This document shows positions 35,705 through 43,438 of a stretch of DNA of 64,000 bases, piece after piece. A model generated the notes under the pieces. That model saw only the letters and a list, made by a program, of their open reading frames with translations. It had not been told where the DNA came from and did no database searches. The position numbers were made by a program, and so were the translations under genes. This DNA comes from Bacillota bacterium (GTDB taxonomy: Bacteria > Bacillota > DSM-12270 > Thermacetogeniales > Thermacetogeniaceae), in assembly GCA_013177945.1 (NCBI GenBank), contig JABLXW010000012.1, forward strand, positions 35,615-99,614, given 5' to 3'. The first letter of the stretch is position 1. Each line of letters starts with the position of its first letter.

Positions 35705-37114
35705 ATGAAAGGCGAAGGAAGGGGAGCGCTGCGGTTGAATTTAGATTTTGCGAAGCGCTACGTAGGTGAAAAGGTTCTTCAGCAGATTTTAAACTACCTG
35801 GGAGGGGATCCTTCCACGAACATTCCCCGCTTTCTCCAGGTACTGGAACTGTTAACCCGTGATCCCAACCACCGCGAGCAGATTCGCAAGGTTAGGGATA
35901 CCTACGAGCATGATCCAGTTGTCAGAACCTACTTGAATAAACTGTTTACCGAAATCGATCCCGGGGTGAGGAACAGGCTGGCGTGTAACGTGGTGGTTAA
36001 CAGCCTGCTGCTGTCCCCGGCGCGGCGCCGGCAGGTTGAGGAAGAAGAGGGCATCCACGTTCCTTTTACGATTCTGATCGACCCCACCAGTGCCTGTAAC
36101 CTGAAGTGCACCGGATGCTGGGCTGGCGAGTACGCAAAGCATGACCAGCTCGAACCCGAATTGTTCGACCGGATCCTGCAGGAAGCCAAAGAACTGGGCA
36201 TTTATTCCATTGTGCTGTCCGGAGGCGAGCCATTTATTTATCCTCATCTTTTTGAGATTGCCGAAAAACACAGCGACATGGCTTTTATGGCCTACACGAA
36301 CGGCACCAGGATCGACGATGAGACGGCAGACCGGCTGCAGGCCCTGGGGAACATTTCGCCTGCCATCAGCCTCGAAGGATGGGAGGAGAAAACCGATGCC
36401 CGCCGCGGGAAGGGGGTTTTTCGCCGGATCATGGCAGGAATGGACCGCCTGCGTGAGCGGGGGATTTTATTCGGTGCCTCCATTACAGTTACCCGTCATA
36501 ACGTAGACGAGATCACCAGTGATGACTTCGTTGATTTCCTGATTGATAAGGGCGTTAAGTACATCTGGACCTTCCACTACATCCCCATCGGGCGGGAGCC
36601 AGACCTGGATCTCATGATTTTGCCGGAGCAGCGGAGTTACCTGGTAGACCGCATTGTACACCTGCGAACCCACAAGCCCATCCAGATTATAGATTTCTGG
36701 AACGATGGGGAACTGACGCGGGGCTGCATTGCAGGCGGAAGGCAGTACTTCCACATTACGGCAAGGGGTGATGTGGAGCCGTGCGCCTTTGTGCATTTTG
36801 CCGTGGACAACATCCGCACAAAGAGCCTGAAAGAGGTCCTGCGTTCTTCCCTCTTCGCCGCATACCAGAAGCGGCAGCCTTTTGCCGAGAATTTCCTCAG
36901 GCCCTGCCCGGTCATCGATGTTCCCGAGGCGCTGAGGGAGATTGTCGCAGAGAGCGGCGCCTATCCGACCCACCCCGGGGCGGACACCGTTTTGGGAGGC
37001 CCGATTGGGGACTTCCTGGACCGGCGGGCCGCCGATTGGAAGGCCGTCTCCGATCAGATCTGGAGGGAGCGCCGGGTGGAAAATGGAGAAAAAACTGCCG
37101 CGGGGTGCGGTTAA
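35705..37114 (+). CDS. Radical SAM protein with C-terminal cysteine-rich region
   Basis: 469 residues from ATG 35705, with GGGGGGTG upstream. About 120 residues of helical N-terminal extension precede the radical SAM core: the cluster motif CNLKCTGCWA, SAM-binding SGGEPFIYP, then AISLEGWEEKTDARRGKG. Later cysteines (GCIAGGRQYFHITARGDVEPCAF and LRPCPVID) look like an auxiliary SPASM-like cluster, suggesting a peptide- or small-molecule-modifying enzyme. No precursor peptide gene is seen. The HTH gene upstream shares a repeat and may control it. Confidence 0.85.
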   Translation: MKGEGRGALRLNLDFAKRYVGEKVLQQILNYLGGDPSTNIPRFLQVLELLTRDPNHREQIRKVRDTYEHDPVVRTYLNKLFTEIDPGVRNRLACNVVVNSLLLSPARRRQVEEEEGIHVPFTILIDPTSACNLKCTGCWAGEYAKHDQLEPELFDRILQEAKELGIYSIVLSGGEPFIYPHLFEIAEKHSDMAFMAYTNGTRIDDETADRLQALGNISPAISLEGWEEKTDARRGKGVFRRIMAGMDRLRERGILFGASITVTRHNVDEITSDDFVDFLIDKGVKYIWTFHYIPIGREPDLDLMILPEQRSYLVDRIVHLRTHKPIQIIDFWNDGELTRGCIAGGRQYFHITARGDVEPCAFVHFAVDNIRTKSLKEVLRSSLFAAYQKRQPFAENFLRPCPVIDVPEALREIVAESGAYPTHPGADTVLGGPIGDFLDRRAADWKAVSDQIWRERRVENGEKTAAGCG

Positions 37115-37135
37115 GTAGCCTGCGGCAGCCCTTTT
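37095..37135 (+). terminator. Possible terminator spanning the radical SAM stop codon
   Basis: CTGCCGC (37095-37101) pairs with GCGGCAG (37122-37128) and a short T-rich tail follows. The stem overlaps the end of the gene. Confidence 0.35.
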
Positions 37136-37145
37136 CCGGTTTTTG

Positions 37146-37397
37146 TTAAACGGCATCCCGCCCCACAGCAAGGGTAATGCTTTCATCGCAGTTGGGGCAC
37201 TGGAGAAAGTGGATGCACTGGTCGTCTCCGGTGTAGGCGCTTCCCTCGGCGGTTTTGCCGTTTTCCTGTTCTTCGTAGGGGCCGTAGGGATCGCAGTAGC
37301 TTTCCACACTGCCGCAGTCCTCCATTGGGGCACCGCAGGCAGGGCAATCCTCCGCCAGTTGCGTTAATCCGTTGCAGACAGGGCATCCCGATTCCAA
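37146..37397 (-). CDS. Small zinc-ribbon protein
   Basis: 83 residues from TTG 37397, nine bases after AAGGAGG; the TTG three codons earlier directly abuts that site. Two CxxC pairs (CPVC and CPAC) and a third near the C-terminus (CPNCDE) suggest zinc binding. The acidic middle is low in structure. Function not recognised. It is convergent with the radical SAM gene and divergent from the dehydratase-like genes. Confidence 0.65.
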   Translation of the reverse strand: MESGCPVCNGLTQLAEDCPACGAPMEDCGSVESYCDPYGPYEEQENGKTAEGSAYTGDDQCIHFLQCPNCDESITLAVGRDAV

Positions 37398-37456
37398 CGG
37401 TTCCAACCTCCTTAAAGCAGGGTTTACTCTTATTTTGGGTTAAGGAGTGGGGGCTT

Positions 37457-38575
37457 ATACAAGGTTTTGAAGAAAAAAGGCTGCTGGGGTGGGTTTGCTC
37501 ATATACCCCGGAAGAAATTATCCTCACTCTGGGGCTGACTCCGTGCCGGCTCTCCGGCACAGATGAGAACCAGGCGGCAGATGACTACCTCCCCGCTAAT
37601 TTCTGTCCTTTCGCCCGCGCCTGCCTGAACGAGGTGCTCGGCATGTCAGGGATTTCCCTGGCAGGAGTGGTGCTGACAACTTCCTGCCAGGGGCTGCTTC
37701 ACCTTTACAACGCTTTAGGGTATTTCTCCCGGAAACGGGAGGAACGCTTTTTCGTTTACCTTCTCGATTTGCCGAGGTGGGGGAGCGTCAAAAGAGCAGC
37801 CGCTCTTCAGGAATTCGCCTCCTCCCTGCGCCTCTTTACGGAGGAATTGCGCCGGTATTTCGGTACCGAATGGAGCAATGCTCTCTATTTGGAAAACCTG
37901 GCCCGGCTGCGGCAGGTCCGCTTTTTGCTGCGGGAGTTGTACCGTTTCTTGCGGGAGCACCCGGGCCGGGTGAGAGCCGCCGGGGTTTTAGAGCTCGTCC
38001 GTGCCGCGGGCCGGTTGCCCAAAGAGGAGTTGATTCCGCTCTTGTTAAGTGCTGTAAGGTGCCTCGAGGGAGAAATTCCGGTTCCCTCCGGCTCCAGGGC
38101 TGCCGGCTTGCTCGAAAAGCTGCGCCCCCGGAAGCCCTGCGCGGGGCCGCGTCTTCTTCTTGTTGGCAGTCCTCCTCCCCTGAGCTATGTGGATCTTCTG
38201 GAAGAACTGGGAGGGGCAGTAGTGGGGGATGATTTCTGCCAGGGGTACCGGTACTGTTTGCCCGAGATCGAGGAGGGGCCGGATGCCTTTCTTTCCCTGG
38301 CGCGGGGCTACCTGGAACGGGTGCCCTGCCCCAGAATGCTTGCCGGTCAGGAGCGTTTTGTTTATTTATCAAGGTTAGTAAAAGAGTGGCAGGTGCAGGG
38401 GATAATTTATCATGCTTTGAAGTTTTGTGACTCTTCTCTCTACGAATATACCCTGCTCCGCGATTTCTTTTCAAGAGAAGGAATCCCGGTCCTTTATTTA
38501 GAGACCGATTACAGGTCGGGAGGGCTGGAGCAGGCGCGCACCCGCCTCCAGGCTTTCCTGGAAGTAACCGGCTAA
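37457..38575 (+). CDS. 2-hydroxyacyl-CoA dehydratase-like subunit (HgdB/BcrC family), first copy
   Basis: About 372 residues. Homologous to the Fe-S subunits of 2-hydroxyacyl-CoA dehydratases, benzoyl-CoA reductases and double-cubane proteins. Family features: SYTPEEIILTLGLTPCRL, then NFCPFARACLNEVL, VLTTSCQGLLHLYNALGYF, VGDDFCQGYRYCLPE, and CDSSLYEYTLLRDFFSREGIPVLYLETDYR near the end. No ATG, GTG or TTG in frame follows the site AAGGAG at 37442-37447; the open frame reaches TTG 37325. I place the start near a CTT/ATA at 37454-37459, which is non-canonical and uncertain. Confidence 0.82.
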   Translation: MQGFEEKRLLGWVCSYTPEEIILTLGLTPCRLSGTDENQAADDYLPANFCPFARACLNEVLGMSGISLAGVVLTTSCQGLLHLYNALGYFSRKREERFFVYLLDLPRWGSVKRAAALQEFASSLRLFTEELRRYFGTEWSNALYLENLARLRQVRFLLRELYRFLREHPGRVRAAGVLELVRAAGRLPKEELIPLLLSAVRCLEGEIPVPSGSRAAGLLEKLRPRKPCAGPRLLLVGSPPPLSYVDLLEELGGAVVGDDFCQGYRYCLPEIEEGPDAFLSLARGYLERVPCPRMLAGQERFVYLSRLVKEWQVQGIIYHALKFCDSSLYEYTLLRDFFSREGIPVLYLETDYRSGGLEQARTRLQAFLEVTG

Positions 38576-38587
38576 CAGGTGGCGGTG

Positions 38588-39892
38588 ATGGAGTTTCGCA
38601 AGTTTCTCCGTGATCTTTTCGAAGGGGAGCACCGGAAACGGATCCTTTCATCTCCTCTCACATACCAGCTTGTGGAAAGAGCCCTCAAGCTGGCCCGCGG
38701 CAGCTTTCCGTCACAGGCCTCTTACATGATGGCCAGGTTTGCCCTTGCCCAGACCGGACGCGCTTTTTCCCGCAGGGTTCCTGTCGTTTGGACAAGCGCC
38801 TTTTTCCCGGTGGAAATTGTTTGGGGCTTGAACCTGTGCCCCTTTTCACCGGAGGTGGCCGCTGCTTTTCTGGCATCCCTGGGGTTTGCTGAAGAAGCTC
38901 TTGACCGGGCGGAGCAGGCAGGCTACAGCAGGGATCTCTGCTCCTTTCACCGCCTGATTGCAGGGGCCGCCCTGCTCGGCTATCTTCCGCCTCCCGCCGC
39001 GCTCGTTGCGAGCACCCATTTGTGCGACGGAGCACCCCTGCTTTTTCAGAATCTGGCTGCTTTTTTCAGGGTTCCCTTCCATGTGCTGGACGTGCCTTAT
39101 CGAGCCGACCGTGACGCGGAGGCCTATGTGGCAGAGCAGCTGGCAGAATTGTGGAGGGCCCTGGCAGATCTTGCAGAACGAAAACCGGAACCTGCGGGTC
39201 TTGCGGAAGCGATCCAGAACAGCAACAGGTTCCGGGCCAATTTGCTTGAAGTGAACGAACTGCGCTGCCGCGTTCCGGCGCCTGTACGGGGGAGCGAGAT
39301 GCTGAACTACCTCTATTTGTTTTTTGCCGGCCAGGGAAGCCGGGAGGCGGCAGAGGTTTTCGCCTGCCTTGCGCGTGAGATTGGCCGGGGAGAGCGCGAG
39401 GGGAAGAAGGAAGAGAGGTTCCGGATTCTCTGGCTCCACCTGAAGCCATTTTATAAAGGGGAACTGATGGATTTCATTGAAAATAAATCTGGGGCCGTTC
39501 TTGCCTTTGAGGAGATGAGCCACGTTTACTGGCCCCCCTTGAGTCCCGGGGACCCCTTTCCCAGCCTGGCCCGGAAGGTTTTGTCCCACTTCTGTTACAA
39601 GCCGCTGGAGGCGCGGACTGCCACGGTCAAGATGCTGGCAGAAAAATACCGGGTGGACGGGATCGTGCATTTTTCCCACTGGGGCTGCCGCCAGAGCGTC
39701 GGGGGCTCCTTGATGCTTAAAGATGCTTTGCAGAGGGCGGGCTGGCCGGTCCTCCTGCTGGATGGGGACTGTCTCGATGCCCGGAACGAGGCAACAGGGG
39801 GAATACTTACCCGGGTCCAGGCTTTTCTGGAAATTCTCGCGGAGAGAAAAAATTTCAGGGTGGGAGAGAGGCATGATCACTGCAGGAATTGA
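38588..39892 (+). CDS. 2-hydroxyacyl-CoA dehydratase-like subunit (HgdB family), second copy
   Basis: 434 residues from ATG 38588, preceded by AGGTGG. Cysteines that could ligate a cluster are in LNLCPFSPEV, ASTHLCDGAPLLFQN and HFSHWGCRQSVGG, with LLDGDCLDARNEATGG at the end as in HgdB. Together with the preceding subunit it would form a heterodimer carrying Fe-S clusters. The activator gene overlaps its end by 20 bases. The substrate cannot be told from sequence: (R)-2-hydroxyacyl-CoA dehydration, an aromatic reduction or a double-cubane type reaction are all possible. Confidence 0.82.
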   Translation: MEFRKFLRDLFEGEHRKRILSSPLTYQLVERALKLARGSFPSQASYMMARFALAQTGRAFSRRVPVVWTSAFFPVEIVWGLNLCPFSPEVAAAFLASLGFAEEALDRAEQAGYSRDLCSFHRLIAGAALLGYLPPPAALVASTHLCDGAPLLFQNLAAFFRVPFHVLDVPYRADRDAEAYVAEQLAELWRALADLAERKPEPAGLAEAIQNSNRFRANLLEVNELRCRVPAPVRGSEMLNYLYLFFAGQGSREAAEVFACLAREIGRGEREGKKEERFRILWLHLKPFYKGELMDFIENKSGAVLAFEEMSHVYWPPLSPGDPFPSLARKVLSHFCYKPLEARTATVKMLAEKYRVDGIVHFSHWGCRQSVGGSLMLKDALQRAGWPVLLLDGDCLDARNEATGGILTRVQAFLEILAERKNFRVGERHDHCRN

Positions 39893-40634
39893 CGTGGGCT
39901 CTTTAACAACGGAGGCCGTACTTCTCCAGGACCGGGAGATTTTGGCCTACAGTATTGTCAAAACCGGTTCCCGGGCGCGCCTTGCCGCGGAGCAGGCTTT
40001 TGAAGAGGTTCTGGAAAAGGCGAAGATAAAATTTTCAGATGTTTCTTTTGTGGTTGCAACGGGGTACGGGAGGATGGGTGTGCCTTTCGCCTCCAGGCAG
40101 GTGACGGAAATTACCTGCCACGGGCGTGGAGCCGCTTTTCTTTCCCCCCGAGTCCGGACGGTGATTGATATCGGGGGCCAGGACAGCAAGGTTATCAGGC
40201 TTGATGAGCAGGGAAACGTCGTTGATTTTCTCATGAATGATAAATGTGCGGCAGGCACCGGACGCTTCCTGGAAGTAATGGCCCAGGCTCTGGAGCTTCC
40301 CGTCACCGCCCTTGGAGAGGCGGAAAGGGAGGCGCGGCGGGCCGCAGAAATCAGCAGCATGTGTACCGTTTTTGCAGAATCAGAAGTGGTTTCTTTAATT
40401 GCGCAGGGTGTCCCCCGGGCGGAGATTATCCGGGGCCTGCACCGGGCTGTGGCCGCCCGGACAACCGCCCTGGTCTCCCGGCTGGGCCTCGTCCCCGAGG
40501 TGATGATGACCGGCGGGGTTGCGAAAAACCCCGGTGTTGTTTCTGCTCTGTCTGAAAAGCTGGGTGTTGAGATTTTCGTCCCGCCTGAGCCGCAGATAGT
40601 GGGAGCGCTGGGGGCCGCACTTCTCGCCCGGTGA
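39873..40634 (+). CDS. ATP-dependent activator of 2-hydroxyacyl-CoA dehydratase (HgdC/BadF family)
   Basis: 253 residues from ATG 39873. Hydrolyses ATP to push one electron at very low potential into the dehydratase-like subunits. ASKHA fold: AGIDVGSLTTEAVLL, then VIDIGGQDSKVIRLD and TGGVAKNPGVV. The two cluster cysteines of the homodimer are in NDKCAAGTGRFLE and SMCTVFAESEV. It completes a three-gene set with both subunits but without an adjacent CoA-transferase or acyl-CoA dehydrogenase. Confidence 0.9.
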   Translation: MITAGIDVGSLTTEAVLLQDREILAYSIVKTGSRARLAAEQAFEEVLEKAKIKFSDVSFVVATGYGRMGVPFASRQVTEITCHGRGAAFLSPRVRTVIDIGGQDSKVIRLDEQGNVVDFLMNDKCAAGTGRFLEVMAQALELPVTALGEAEREARRAAEISSMCTVFAESEVVSLIAQGVPRAEIIRGLHRAVAARTTALVSRLGLVPEVMMTGGVAKNPGVVSALSEKLGVEIFVPPEPQIVGALGAALLAR

Positions 40635-40716
40635 GGCCCTTCCCGGCGGAGGTAGCCTTTCCGCAGTTGTGAGGTTTTCTCCGGGGCTGAATGCAGAATA
40701 CATTTGTTCAAAACGG

Positions 40717-40745
40717 TTGACATTTTTCGTTCCTTAATTCATAAT
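40717..40745 (+). promoter_or_regulatory. Promoter for the ANTAR regulator
   Basis: TTGACA at 40717-40722, a 17-base spacer and CATAAT at 40740-40745. Transcription would start near 40752 and give a leader of about 125 bases. Confidence 0.75.
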
Positions 40746-40768
40746 AAAAGAGCGAGCTGGCGATTGAG

Positions 40769-40810
40769 AACCCAAGGGCGGGGTTGATTTAGAGGGGCGA
40801 AGATGTCCTC
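40769..40810 (+). promoter_or_regulatory. ANTAR-type tandem hexaloop leader of the ANTAR gene
   Basis: First hairpin: stem AACCC with GGGGTT (one bulged G), hexaloop AAGGGC with A in position 1 and G in position 4. Second hairpin: 5' arm GAGGGGC (92-98), loop GAAGAT, 3' arm GTCCTC (40805-40810), with a bulge; here loop position 1 is G. The second hairpin shares GTCCTC with the terminator that follows, so only one can form. ANTAR proteins bind tandem hexaloops of this kind and cause antitermination. Confidence 0.65.
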
Positions 40811-40842
40811 AAAGGGTAACTAACCCAAGGAGGACATTTTTT
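40803..40842 (+). terminator. Intrinsic terminator inside the ANTAR gene leader
   Basis: ATGTCCTC (40803-40810) pairs with GAGGACAT (40830-40837), the inner part also pairs GGGT with ACCC, and TTTTTT follows. It lies before the coding start at 40876, so it acts as an attenuator. Confidence 0.85.
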
Positions 40843-40875
40843 GTTACTCAGGGCGGGGGTCAAGAGGTGCGGTGA

Positions 40876-41469
40876 ATGGAACAACCACGGGTTTTGGTTG
40901 CAGCAGCCAATGCGGATTTAAGAAAGAGCCTGAAACAGTTGTTAATCAGAGGTGGTTACCACGTTCTTGGAGAGGCGGAAGACGGTTTTCAAGCACTGCG
41001 GCAGGCGCGAAGTCTTGACCCGGATCTCGTCCTCATTGATACCGACTTGCCGGGTATTAACGGATTCGAAATTGGAAGGGTTCTCTCCGAGGACAGGATC
41101 GCCCCTGTACTTCTGATTGCCAGGGAGACGTTTCTTCTTGCGCAGTTCGAACGGGAAAAGGGAAGGCCCATCCAGTTCCCGGTAGGCTATGTTACAAAAC
41201 CCCTGACCGAGTATAACCTCTTTCCGGCCATTGAAAGTATGCTCAGCTTCTACAGACATATTCAGGATCTTGAATCTGAAATAAAGAATTTGCGGGAAAA
41301 GATCGAAACCCGGAAGGTTGTGGAGCGGGCGAAAGGTATTTTAATGGAGCAGTTGGGGATTTCCGAAGCCGAAGCGTACAGGAGGCTGCAGAAGCAGAGC
41401 ATGGACAGGTGTATTCCCATGCGAAAGGTGGCGGAAGCAATCATTTTGGCCCACGAGTTAAAACAGTAA
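40876..41469 (+). CDS. ANTAR-domain response-regulator-like antiterminator
   Basis: 197 residues from ATG 40876. Receiver-like domain (residues 5-125): the phosphorylation-site position is [10 protein letters not shown] and the lysine is in YVTKPL. The early acidic pair is replaced (AAANADLRK), so phosphorylation may be weak or absent. A coiled coil ([17 protein letters not shown]) links to a C-terminal ANTAR domain: [33 protein letters not shown] proteins bind RNA and prevent termination. Immediate neighbours are glnA genes with ANTAR-like leaders, so a role in nitrogen assimilation is inferred. Its own leader carries the same structures. Confidence 0.9.
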   Translation: MEQPRVLVAAANADLRKSLKQLLIRGGYHVLGEAEDGFQALRQARSLDPDLVLIDTDLPGINGFEIGRVLSEDRIAPVLLIARETFLLAQFEREKGRPIQFPVGYVTKPLTEYNLFPAIESMLSFYRHIQDLESEIKNLREKIETRKVVERAKGILMEQLGISEAEAYRRLQKQSMDRCIPMRKVAEAIILAHELKQ

Positions 41470-41474
41470 AAGAT

Positions 41475-41511
41475 ATGCAAAGGCGCATCGAAGAAGGAGC
41501 AACGGTGCTCC
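41475..41511 (+). promoter_or_regulatory. Tandem hexaloop ANTAR target in the glnA leader
   Basis: Hairpin 1 is ATGC (41475-41478), loop AAAGGC, GCAT (41485-41488). Hairpin 2 is GGAGC (41496-41500), loop AACGGT, GCTCC (41507-41511). Both loops are six bases with A1 and G4, as ANTAR domains require. Hairpin 2 overlaps the terminator arm at 41504-41511, so the two are mutually exclusive. Confidence 0.85.
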
Positions 41512-41552
41512 AGGAGAAACCGGTTCGGTTTCAGGGCACCCTTTTCTTTTTC
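41504..41552 (+). terminator. Intrinsic terminator (attenuator) before glnA
   Basis: GGTGC and CC pair with GCACC and GG (one bulged T), then GAAACCG (41516-41522) pairs with CGGTTTC (41526-41532) around GTT. TTTTCTTTTT follows. Between the ANTAR gene stop (41469) and the glnA start (41594). Confidence 0.82.
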
Positions 41553-41593
41553 CCGAAGTTGCGTGGATATTTCCCAATAACAGGAGGGATCAT

Positions 41594-42925
41594 ATGCTTA
41601 CTCAAACAAAGGAGGATGTGCTCAGTCTGGTCGAAGAACACGGGGTAAAGTTTATCAGACTCCAGTTCACCGATATTCTGGGGGTCCTGAAAAACGTCGC
41701 GATTACGGTGGAGCAGTTGAGAAAGGCTCTTTATGACGGGATCATGTTTGACGGTTCTTCCATCGAAGGCTTTGTTCGGATTGAAGAGTCGGACATGTAC
41801 CTGGTTCCAGATCCGACCACCTTTACCATCTTTCCCTGGCGGGGGCGGGAGAGCGCCGTCGGGCGGCTGATCTGCGATGTTTACAATCCTGACGGGACCC
41901 CTTTTGCCGGCTGCCCGCGTTACGCCTTAAAGCGGGTTCTGGCAGAAGCCAGAGATTTAGGCTACACCATGAACGTTGGCCCCGAGGCCGAGTTTTTCCT
42001 CTTTCATACGGATCAGACAGGTTTTCCGACCGTTTCCACCCACGACGAGGGGGGGTATTTCGATCTGAGCCCCGTTGACCGGGGTGAAGATACACGGCGG
42101 GATATCGTAATGGCCCTGAAGGAGATGGGTTTTGAAGTGGAGGCCTCTCACCACGAGGTTGCGCCCGGGCAGCACGAAATCGACTTCAAGTATGACGACG
42201 CCCTGGCAACCGCAGACAAGGTTGTCACCTTCAGGTACGTTGTTCGGGCCATCGCACAGCGGCACGGCTTGCACGCCACCTTTATGCCGAAACCGGTTTT
42301 CGGGATTAACGGCTCCGGGATGCATGTTCACCAGTCCCTTTTTGCAAACGGGACGAATGCCTTTTTCGATCCGGAGCAGCCCCTGCAGTTGAGCGAAACT
42401 GCGATGCATTACCTGGGGGGCCTGTTGTGCCATGTACGGGCGATCACCGCGATTACAAACCCCACCGTAAACTCGTATAAAAGGCTTGTGCCGGGATATG
42501 AAGCTCCCGTTTATATTGCCTGGTCTCCCCGCAACCGCAGCCCCCTCGTGCGGATTCCGCCCCGGCGCGGGAACGGAACGAGCATGGAGCTGCGCAGCCC
42601 CGATCCCTCGTGCAACCCTTATTTGGCTTTTGCCGTGATCCTCAAGGCAGGACTTGACGGCCTCAAAAAGAGGATTGCGCCTCCCCCACCGGTTTACCAA
42701 AACATTTACGAAATGTCAGAAGCGGAACGAAAGAAGCTGGGAATCGGCTCTCTACCCGGCAGTTTAGGGGAGGCTCTGGAAGAACTCCGCAATGACGAAG
42801 TCATCCAGGAGGCGCTGGGGCCCCACATTTACGAGAAGTTCATGGCCGCCAAGACCCTTGAGTGGAACGAATACCGGGCCCAGGTGCACCCCTGGGAAAG
42901 GGAGCAGTATCTCACCAGATATTAG
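41594..42925 (+). CDS. glnA: Glutamine synthetase type I-alpha
   Basis: 443 residues, the short GSI-alpha form of Firmicutes, making glutamine from glutamate, ammonia and ATP as a dodecamer. Motifs: [42 protein letters not shown] with both metal/ATP histidines, [13 protein letters not shown] and NRSPLVRIP. The arginine in FVRIEESDM is the residue that confers feedback inhibition in Bacillus-type enzymes. There is no adenylylation tyrosine loop, so control is by feedback and the attenuator upstream. The start ATG 41594 follows GGAGGGAT. No promoter separates it from the ANTAR gene, so it is probably read through from that promoter. Confidence 0.96.
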   Translation: MLTQTKEDVLSLVEEHGVKFIRLQFTDILGVLKNVAITVEQLRKALYDGIMFDGSSIEGFVRIEESDMYLVPDPTTFTIFPWRGRESAVGRLICDVYNPDGTPFAGCPRYALKRVLAEARDLGYTMNVGPEAEFFLFHTDQTGFPTVSTHDEGGYFDLSPVDRGEDTRRDIVMALKEMGFEVEASHHEVAPGQHEIDFKYDDALATADKVVTFRYVVRAIAQRHGLHATFMPKPVFGINGSGMHVHQSLFANGTNAFFDPEQPLQLSETAMHYLGGLLCHVRAITAITNPTVNSYKRLVPGYEAPVYIAWSPRNRSPLVRIPPRRGNGTSMELRSPDPSCNPYLAFAVILKAGLDGLKKRIAPPPPVYQNIYEMSEAERKKLGIGSLPGSLGEALEELRNDEVIQEALGPHIYEKFMAAKTLEWNEYRAQVHPWEREQYLTRY

Positions 42926-42934
42926 GTTCACCCT

Positions 42935-42950
42935 ATCCCCAATTGGGGAT
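42935..42950. repeat. 16-bp perfect palindrome after glnA
   Basis: ATCCCCAATTGGGGAT, self-complementary over all 16 bases, ten bases after the glnA stop and 25 bases before the terminator. Confidence 0.6.
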
Positions 42951-42975
42951 GTTCAATCTCATCCTCCAATTTCAG

Positions 42976-43011
42976 GCCGTCTCAGTTTGTTTTCAGAGAC
43001 GGCTCTTTTTA
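42976..43011 (+). terminator. Intrinsic terminator of glnA
   Basis: GCCGTCTC (42976-42983) pairs with GAGACGGC (42996-43003), then TCTTTTT. Confidence 0.88.
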
Positions 43012-43438
43012 TTACTGAGTTATTTGCGCTGTAAGAAGTCAAGATGAAGAGGCCGGGCAATTTCTTTCTTTGCCTTGTTCGTCTGGTAATTCGACAAAAA
43101 GCCACAAAAAATACCCGTTGCGTCCCTTTTTGCTTGATGATATGTTACTTGCAGGAAGCATTGGCAAGTAGGGCAGGTATGGAAGGAAAAGAAGACAGGT
43201 GGTGGTGTAAGTTTAAGGCAAGGCGATATGTTTTGCGGGTTTTTGGCGGACTGGTCAAGTTGAGGTTGAGATAGAAAAGGGTCCGGGAGAGCAAAAATCC
43301 AAGGATAAAGAGGTAAGTGCGTAGTAGGAAAGCTTGGTACCCGGTGGCGGGCAGTCTTGGTAGTGGTGCTGGCAGTTGCTAGGTAGCAGAGAGCGAAGAG
43401 TGTATGAGGAAAAGAAAAGTAAGGCAGGTGAATTTTAA
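43012..43438 (+). other. Long intergenic stretch before the PHP-domain gene
   Basis: About 430 bases, more AT-rich than the surrounding genes. Open frames on both strands (43044-43274 plus, 43020-43445 minus) have no ribosome site, no recognisable domain and odd composition, and I consider them chance. I find no clear SigA promoter, riboswitch or terminator. The gene starting at 43439 presumably has its promoter here. Confidence 0.4.
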
